Assembly (NCBI GenBank): GCA_948567375.1
Contig: OX419758.1
Span: 8,375,001-8,439,000 of the forward strand
Reading direction: 5' to 3'
Length of the DNA stretch: 64,000 bases
Origin: Lunularia cruciata
Taxonomy: Eukaryota; Streptophyta; Marchantiopsida; Lunulariales; Lunulariaceae
In this document: positions 56,561 through 64,000 of the stretch, piece by piece
Numbering within the stretch: the stretch's first letter is position 1
Layout: each line of letters opens with the position of its first letter
Program-made: the position numbers and the translations under genes
The notes under the pieces: generated by a model
What the model saw: the letters and a program-made list of their open reading frames with translations, nothing else
Told to the model about the DNA's origin: nothing
Database searches by the model: none

Positions 56561-57180
56561 TGTGGATGATATTCTATGTGTTACCCAAGATAAAGATCAA
56601 TTTGAGGAGTCATGGATATTGGACTCAGGTTGCTCTGACCATGTGTCTAAATAAGGAGTGGTTTCATGAGTTCAAAACAATCAATGGAATATCTGTAATA
56701 TTGGGGAACAACATGGCTCATATAGCTATTGGCATTAGTACAATACGCATTAAGATGTTTGATGGTATTCTAAGAACTCTTGCTAATGTGAGACATGTTC
56801 CTGAGTTAAGGAAGAATTTGATATTACTAGGCAATTTGGACTCACATGGTTGGAAGTGGAGAGTAGAAAATGGAACACTCAAGGTATCAAAAGGAGCATT
56901 GGTTGTAATGAAGAGCAAGAAGATAATAAATCTTCATGAGCTTGTTGGAGATACCATTATCTGAGGAGTGGCAAGTACTATTTCTAAGAATGAATATCCC
57001 AAAGATCTCATTCAATTATGGCATCTACATTTGGGTCATATGAGTGAAAGGGGTCTAAGTGAAATGTCCAAGCAACAACTTCTGAAAGGCTTTAAAAGTT
57101 GTAAGTTAAAATTTTGTGAGCATTGTGTACTAGGAAAGCAACAGAGGGTAAGCTTTTCAATAGGAGTTCACTGCACAAAG
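56561..57180 (+). pseudogene. Copia protease and GAG_pre-integrase relic
   Basis: In one frame WILDSGCSDHV with catalytic DSG at 56622-56630; the frame shifts soon after. LANVRHVPELRKNLILLGNL (about 56781-56840) is the standard protease C-terminal segment. At 56968-57183 the pre-integrase zinc domain follows (LWHLHLGHMSERGL ... CEHCVLGKQ), with two His and two Cys conserved. Confidence 0.85.
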
Positions 57181-57990
57181 TAAATTTTAGACTATGTGCA
57201 TTCTGATGTTTGAGGCCCTGCACCTATAGCTTCAAAATTTGGATCATTATATTTTGTATCTTTAGTTGATGATTACTCTTAAAGACTATGGGTCTACACC
57301 ATGAAGCAAAAATCAAATGTTTTCTCTATCTTTAAACAATGGAAGGTGATGATGGAGAAAGAAATTGGAAGGAAAGTGAAGTGTTTGAGATCTGATAATG
57401 GTGGAGAATGTAAATCTGGAGAGTTTGATATTTATTGTAAGAGTGAAGGGATGATTCATCACTCTACTATTACAGATACCCCTCAAAAAAATGGTGTTGC
57501 AGAGCAGATAAATTGTACACTCTTGGAGAAAGCAAGAAGTATGTTAAGGAACACCGGATTGGAGAAGAGTTTTTGGACAAAAGCTATAAATGTGGTTTGT
57601 CATTTGGTAAACATTTATCACTCCATTGCTATTGAGTGGAAGACACCTATGGAAAAATTAACAGGTTGCCATGTTGATTAGTTTTCACTTAGAGTGTTTG
57701 GATGTATAGCTTATGTTCATATTCAACAAGAACAAAGGACAAAGTTAGATCCCAAATCTATTGAATGTATATTCTTTGGATATGAGAAGCACAAAGGGAT
57801 ATAGATTATGAGATCCAGAAAGGGGTTGTCTTGTTGTAAGTAGGGATGTAGATTTTGATGAGACTAGTATGATGGAGACTATTACTACAGCAGAAGAAAA
57901 ACATTTCAATCAGATTGTGCTAAGATAGATATTGATATTGGAAATAAAGACATCTCACCTCTTGTAGATCTACCAAGTGAACCATTAGAA
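57181..57990 (+). pseudogene. Copia integrase core relic
   Basis: Catalytic residues are seen in LDYVHSDV (first Asp, near 57190), LRSDNGGEC (second Asp, near 57390) and QKNGVAEQINCTLLEKARSM (Glu, near 57505). Stops at Trp or Gln positions occur near 57212, 57281 and 57680. Confidence 0.85.
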
Positions 57991-58005
57991 TAGAAAAGTC
58001 TAGAA

Positions 58006-58912
58006 GTGATTCATGAATGTAGGTATCCGAATAGGGATAGAAGGCCTCCAAAGAGATATGATGATTCATTTGTAGCTTATGCTCTTCTTAAGGAGAATCG
58101 TGAGCCTTCTTCATATGAAGAGGCAATGCAAGATCAAGAGTGTCAAAAGTGGTATTGTGCAATGGAAGAGGAGATGAAGTCTTTGGCCAAAAAGCAAACT
58201 TGGGGACTTGAAAAGTTGCCTATGGGAAAGAAGCCAATTGGTTGCAGATGGATATTCCAAAGGAAGGAAGGACTTCCAAAATCATGTGGAGATCTATGCA
58301 AAGCAAGGCTTGTAGGAAACAGTTATAGCCAAAGAAAGTATTAACTTCAATGAGATTTACATGCATCAACCTTGAAGGTTTTGTGGTACCAAGGAACCAT
58401 AACCTGGTTTGCAGTTTACAAAAGTCTTTATACGTACTAAAGCAAAGTCCAAGACTTTGGTACATGAAATATTGATGCCTTCATGTTGAAGCATGGATAT
58501 AACAATAGTGAATCAGATTGTTGTGTGTACCTCAAGAAGCTACATGGACCTAGAGTATTTGATTTAATCATCTTGGTACTATATGTGGATGATATATTGA
58601 TTGTTGTGGAGGATATGGTTGAGGTGGAGAAATTGAAAGCACAACTTGGTAAGGAGTTTCACATGAAGGACTTGGGTTCTTCAAAGTGGGTGCTTGGGAT
58701 TGAAATCCATGGGATACGAACAAGGGAAAGTTATTGATATCTCAAAGGAGTTATTTGGAAAATTACTTGCTTATTTTGGCATGGAGAATGAAAAACTAGT
58801 GAGCACTCCAATGGCAAGTCATTTTAGGATATTATTGGAGCAGTGTCCATCAAATGAGGAGGAGAGTAAAATAATGTCAAATACCCTTATGTTAGTGCTA
58901 TTGGGAGTTTAA
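58006..58912 (+). pseudogene. Copia reverse transcriptase with core deletion
   Basis: Starts with PSSYEEAMQDQECQKWYCAM and KPIGCRWIFQRK, runs to LVGNSYSQRK, then passes from the NFNE peptide straight into IYMHQP at about 58354. The block between them, normally about 55-60 residues with the first catalytic Asp (LDVKTAFLHG), is absent. Downstream, LKHGYNNSESDCCVYLK and the YVDD box (58582-58593) are intact. Confidence 0.88.
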
Positions 58913-59530
58913 GGTATGATATGGTCTACACTAGACCCATATATCTCATATGATGTGAGTATGGTGAGTAGATACATGGCAAATCCATGGAAACAACAGT
59001 AAGAAGTTGTGAAGTGGATACTTTGTTACTTGAAAGGGACTATAAATATTGGCATTGTCTTTGATGTGGAGAAGAACCACGGAGGAGGAATTACAGGGTA
59101 TGTAGATTCTGATTTTGCTGGAGACTTGGATAAGAGAAGGTCTACAACAGGAAAAAAAATTTACACTTGTTGGTGGTGTAACAAGTTGGAAGTCTACTCT
59201 CTAATCTACTGTTGCGCTTTCTACTATAGAGGTAGAATGTATGGCAAAAACTGAGGCTGCCAAAGAGGCAATATGGCTACAAAGATTAGCAAAGTGCTAT
59301 TCACTTGGCCAAGAATAGAGTATATCATTCAAGGACAAAGTATATGGATGTGCGACATCATTTTAACCAAGAAGTTGTGTCAAATGGTGAGATCAATTTG
59401 CAAAGGATTGACACAAAGGTAAACTGAAATGAAATGTTGACTAAACCTGTTCTTGTTGAGAAGTTCAAGTTATTCATGAACTTGCTCAATGTTCAATGTT
59501 GCTCTTTTGGATCAAGAGAGATTGTGTGTG
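58913..59530 (+). pseudogene. Copia RNase H relic
   Basis: MKWILCYLKGTINIGIVFD and GYVDSDFAGDLDKRRSTTG (first catalytic Asp) are in frame to about 59150. The continuation WQSTVALSTIEAE is frameshifted near 59190-59230. The end segment EMLTKPVLVEKFKLFMNLLN (about 59430-59490) is the normal C-terminus. Confidence 0.85.
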
Positions 59531-60395
59531 AAAGCCCTATGCAAGTTGATGTGGATTTGGTAGTGAGGTAGAAAATGTAAGCATTGGCTAAATTTATGAG
59601 AATTGAGTCCTTTTGAGATAATGGTGTTCAATTTAAGCACAAGAGATGAAACCAAGACCAATTTAGTTTAAATTGAGTTTGAAGTGCAAAATTGAAGGTG
59701 GAGTTGGGAACCCATCTCCTCAAATTAAGCATTTGGAGATCCCTATTATCTCAATTTGACTCAAGTTGAGAGTGAATAATTTGATGGTTGATTTGGTGGT
59801 CAGCCAACTATAGAGGATGTACATTAGATTGGTAGAAGTTGCATAGAGTTGGAAGTTGCCAAATTGCCTTAGCTAGTGCTCAAGTTGCCTAGAGTTGGGT
59901 GAAGCTTGGCCAAATTTGGAGCTTTGCCAGACTTGAAGAAGGTTTGCCATGTTTGGAGAGGGTTCAAATTGTGATTCAAGTGAAAGAATGGATTGATTAT
60001 ATCAAAGAATTGAGAGTAGGGAGCAATCAAGTGTATGAACTAAGGAAGTTGAAGGTTGGATTTGGAGAAGGTTAGAATTATGATTCAAGTGGAAGAATGA
60101 ATAGGTTACATAAAAAATGTGAGAGTTAAGAGGAAATTGGGTGAGGAATTGAGGATGTTAGTGGTATCTCCAAGCTTGGCTTATCATTGGTATATTAGAT
60201 CATGGTCTTAGATTTCTCAAAGAGTGATCATATGCAGAATCCTTGTGTGAGTTGATGCAAATTTGCAATGGGGCAAATGGTGTGCAAAGGCACTCGCAAA
60301 TTTTATGAGAATTGAATCAATTTGAGATAGTTGATGTTTGATTTCAGCCCAAGAAGTAAAATCAAGTTTGATTTGGTGCAGATTGTACACAATAA

Positions 60396-60450
60396 GGTTT
60401 GAACCCAAGATCTTTGGTTCTAGACAAGTGCCCCACCCAACTAGTCCACC
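60396..60450 (-). other. tRNA-like segment, antisense
   Basis: Same layout as 428-482: GGTGGACTAGTTGGGTGGGG, a spacer of about 25 nt, then GGGTTCAAACC. Substitutions relative to the other copies are scattered over both boxes. Confidence 0.5.
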
Positions 60451-60978
60451 TTCATTTGTTGTCCTAGAGATTGGTTGACTAATACCTATATACATATAGC
60501 TTTGGCTAGGAGGAGTAGTTTGATCACATTCTTGGTGATCGTAATAGCTTAGGAGTAGGTAGACACTTCTATCATATCAAATGCCAAATGGTGATATAGT
60601 CAGTCCAATGTTGATTTATGAGATGAAATGTTTTGTGCAGATTTTTTATGATTGGACCCCTCCATTCTTTATTTCTTGTTTGTGCACCATGTTTGTGTGA
60701 GATCCCTTGACTTTAGAGTATTGGATGCTTTGGTGTACTCTTGATCGTGAAGCTAGAGTGATGACCAATCAGACTACCTTTCTCTCTAGCAAGGTAGGAA
60801 GTGATGACCTACAGATTATGAGAGTGTGTGTTACAATGGTAGGCTATAGGTTACCCTTTCCCCTAGTGTAGTTAGAGCAACATTAGAAAGTGATGTTTAG
60901 TTGATGGTTGCACTTGGTGTTGACACTTAGTGGTGCACTTGTCATGGTTATGGTTACAATTTGAGTTACATTGTCACA

Positions 60979-62230
60979 ATGGATTTCTTTGGGGATTCTA
61001 GAAGAGATATCAATGCAATATGCAATAAGTTTACACAAAGTGACACTCAATATCAACTTGTATCTCAAGTCCTCATGAGGGAGAAGAGTTCACTTGGTGT
61101 GCTTGCACCATTGTTGTGGGACATGGACAAGATTTATGGGACTCCAAATACTCCATATGCTATTTTGGTATAGTGGATAACATTGAGTTGAATGACTTCA
61201 TCCAAGAGTTTGATAGTTGGTGTAATGTACAATAGATATGGAACTTGACTTTGTCCACACCCTTCATGGCATGGAAGGGTTTGTTTCAATGCTTGGAGGG
61301 TCCGTGATGGATGACTATCATGAGTTTAGGAGAGTTCACTTGGAGGAGATTGAGCTATGGAGACAATAATGGTCTCTAAACTACATCTCTATCACTTCAG
61401 CCTTGGTTGCAATAATACCCATGAGTTCAAGCTCTAGTAGCATTGGTGGATCTAGTGGAGGTGAACTAGTTGGAGATGGTACTATTATGAGTGGGAGTAC
61501 CACTACAAGAGGTGGTGCAATACCAAAGTTTAACCCCATGGTGGAGTTCTTCCAATGCTTGAGGTAGAACTATAAAGGAGTGCAGATGACAAGTTGAGGA
61601 GCTTCTTGGAGTTCTAGTAGAAGGTTGGAGAGAGACTACATGAGGTATACACTCTCATGAGCCTGTTTATCAATTTCACTCAAGGATTTATTGAGGCCTA
61701 GGTAGTGCAATTTTGGTATGAGATCCTAGACAAGGACTTGCAACATAAAGTACATGATGCTACATTGTTGTAGGCTAATTAACCTACTTTGATAGTGATC
61801 TTTAGTTTGGTTGAGCACATTGAAATCAACATGGTGGAGGAGAGAATGGTGACATATAGGTTTGGTAGGGAGATCCTATCCACAACTATTACTTCTTTTA
61901 GAGTGTAGTAGAGTGCAACACGCCATGCTAGTTTTTGAGGATAGAGTGGATAGATGGCCCATATCCTATAGAGCACATAGAGTGCAAAGTATAGCTAGAC
62001 CCTTACCTTCATTTTCAAGTCAATAAAGCTAGTGAGTGGTGGTGTTGCTTGTTGGACTTATGGTGGACCTCATTACAAGAGAGAGTGTCCTCATTGCAAT
62101 AGATATGATACCTCTGGTGTATCATAGCCAGCATAGAGATAGTGTGACCATTGCCATATATTTGGTCACTCTAGTGATCAATGTTTTGACTTTCACTTGG
62201 AGTTACCGAGTGGTAGGGTTGCTATAGCAA
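60979..62230 (+). pseudogene. Family A gag relic, right copy
   Basis: Opens MDFFGDSRRDINAICNKFTQ (60979-61170 in frame), then the FMAWKGLF ... MDDYHEFRR part with frameshifts (61260-61400), the Ser-rich linker, the gag core with TAG at 61565-61567, 61615-61620 and 61699-61701, and the zinc knuckle CWTYGGPHYKREC near 62050-62090 (second Cys mutated to Tyr). It corresponds to the A' gag on the minus strand. Confidence 0.78.
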
Positions 62231-62281
62231 GCCATAAAACTATTTCTACAACCATTGTTTTTGCTAACTATTATAGATCTC

Positions 62282-64000
62282 ATTGTAACAATTAAAGGCA
62301 ACAACATTCCAAACTGATGCATTGATTATGGGTCTTTAGTAAATATCATGACCAAGGGAGTTATGGAAACATTGGGGCTCAAGGAAATGACAAGAACTTC
62401 TACCATCCTCTAAAATGGAAGATGGGAGACAAATCACCCCTTGGCCTATTATAAAAGGTCCCCGCATTCATTGGCAAGCAGACCTTCTTAATTGATTACT
62501 TGATCATGGGCATGCCTGCCTTGGCACAATTCCCTCTATTGTTAGGCATCTTGTGGCTGGAAGAAGCTAATATCATCACATCTTTGGCAAATGGGAAAAT
62601 TGGTCTTTGGAAGGAAATTAAAACACTCAATACTTTTGATGTACCCAACAAAACCAATTTCAAGCTCATATAACAAAGGAGTACCAAGTTTCAACATTAA
62701 TGTGTGGAGTCCTGGTCATGCTGATAATGATGAAGAACTTGCAGATGCCATCACTAACTTTCTTTTCATAATAGAGGTTGAGATGTGTAGCCTTAACACT
62801 TGCAAGGTCACAGAAGCCTTCCCCCTTATAGCATTCTCATTGAATTTTCACCAAAATCACAAGAACCATAAAATGTTTTTGACATTCACACTTCCTTGAT
62901 CCTTGACAATACCTCCTTGAACTCAAAGGACAAGTGTAATAGCTTGGCTGACCCTCTCTACCAGTGGCTAAACTTCCCCTTGCCTTACTAAAAGGAGCAT
63001 ACTTGTGAAACCTCAACTATGTCATGTTTCTACATTGAGGATGATATTGACTGCCAAGATGAGGAAATGATGAGGAATGCCTTCATCTTGAAGGATATCT
63101 TCATGAAAATACCCTTATTCCCCAAATGGATACCATCACCACTTCAGCACTGGACCCAATGTTCCTGCTGAAAAGATAAGCAACCACTTCTTGTTTCCAC
63201 AGCTCAATCCATCTCCAACCCAATGAAACTCCATTGCTATCACCACCCAACCATTACTTGTGAGGTTTTGACCCCAGGGATTATCAATGTCAACCAAGTG
63301 GATGAGGCCAACCAAGCCCTGTGCCACCCAAGGTAAGTAGCAATCTGCATAGTTTTACTTCCTACCACAACCAACCCTCACACATGATATGCATATGGAT
63401 GTTCTTGTTGCCTTTATTAAGCTCCAATGAGAAACCCTAACTTTTACTTTGGTAGAACAAGTCTACCAATTTTACTTGGCCTTCTTCATTATGGAACAAC
63501 AATAAACCAACATATCTTGTTATAGATAGTTGTCGGTACAAATAAGTTCTCCATGTTATGGACTTGGGGAATTGAGTTTTGTGATCTCTTCAAAACCCAT
63601 TGTGTACAAATAGAAGGATTATTAAGGGGGACCTCCAGCTAGAGTACCCCACAAGTTAACATATGTAGCAATCTAACTCCCATACTTTTCTTTGAGGTAT
63701 TTAGTGGATTGTTTGAAGTTGGTGAACCAAGGTTTGGCATTGAAACCGCACTTTTGTCATGGACTTGAATATGTCAAAACTAACACTAGAATCCCTTGGA
63801 TCCACTAGGATGTCAGTTTGTAGGCTGCCCATAACACCAATATTAGTATAGACATGTATCTCAGACCATGCCCATCAATACTAAAGTCCATGAGTTAAGG
63901 ACCTCATTTTAGCAACTAGGACAAGAACCCGTACCAACTTTGTTCCCTCTTTGGAAGTTCCTCTAACAGTCTTTAAGAAGCAAGTGAGGCACTCCAAAAC
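62282..64000 (+). mobile_element. Family B retroelement, copy 5 (continues past window)
   Basis: Collinear with 12381-14105 of copy 1 at a high identity (long identical stretches, differences mostly single bases; my estimate is above 95% in most lines). It covers the protease end, the DDIDCQDEE region and the unrecognised downstream part. The left edge cuts into family A; the right edge lies outside. Confidence 0.88.

Larger units (their letters stand above)
55581..59530 (+). mobile_element. Ty1/copia retrotransposon, decayed
   Basis: Order PBS, gag, protease, integrase, RT, RNase H: integrase precedes RT, which defines Ty1/copia. A partial 5' LTR may lie at 55581-55736. The 3' LTR is not recognisable because family A sequence begins at about 59530. 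In-frame stops occur in every domain and the RT core is deleted. Confidence 0.88.
59530..62281 (+). mobile_element. Family A Ty3/gypsy remnant, right copy
   Basis: LTR-like part (59530-60395), tRNA-like segment (60396-60450, minus), leader (60450-60970) and gag (60979-62230). More complete than the 1-1640 copy. It breaks at atagatctc (62279), the same word as copy 1, and passes directly into family B copy 5. Confidence 0.8.

Overview
This window reads as a repeat-dense, A+T-rich nuclear segment of a land plant. Nearly all of it is layered, decayed LTR retrotransposons (Ty3/gypsy and Ty1/copia). I find one convincing intact host gene, a four-exon microbial-type terpene synthase-like gene (MTPSL) on the minus strand at 7855-9620. 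MTPSL genes are known from non-seed land plants (bryophytes, lycophytes, ferns) and are not known from seed plants, so such a plant is the best guess. That is inference from one gene, and no rRNA or organelle marker confirms it.

Layout. 1-1640: truncated Ty3/gypsy copy (family A: LTR tail, leader, gag). 1640-4880: no recognised gene. 4885-7600: three pieces of an unclassified dispersed repeat (family D) in alternating orientation, ending beside the gene. 7855-9620: MTPSL, with a TATA box at 9718-9723 and a 52-bp tandem duplication farther upstream. 10680-15605: family B, which has gag-like zinc knuckles and an aspartic protease but no visible reverse transcriptase. 15610-18890: two family A LTR-like blocks flanking a family B fragment. 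18960-36600: a large minus-strand Ty3/gypsy element (A'), split by insertion of a nearly complete plus-strand Ty3/gypsy element (B', 24434-32260, with both LTRs, a tRNA-Asp-like primer site and target duplication) and by a solo LTR (34201-34889). 36727-38230: family A leader and gag. 38700-40180: minus-strand chromovirus integrase/chromodomain fragment. 40720-44680: pyrimidine-rich tract interrupted by another solo LTR and ending in a 140-bp tandem array. 45400-46650: second large family D copy. 46870-47395: purine-rich segment of different composition. 47395-50800 and 52875-55320: family B copies, with a decayed helix-rich coding relic and a partial LTR between them. 55585-59530: Ty1/copia element with a deleted RT core. 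59530-62280: family A. 62282-64000: family B copy closely matching 12380-14100 and running off the window.

How it fits together. The transposon layers can be ordered: A' is oldest, and B' and its solo LTRs landed inside it. The two B' LTRs differ at about 17 sites in 690 bp by eye. Coding decay is dominated by changes that read as C-to-T (Gln to TAG/TAA, Arg CGA to TGA), as expected for methylated plant transposons. Several premature stops are shared between family A copies. Against this background the uninterrupted, correctly spliced MTPSL frame stands out as a gene under selection or recently so.
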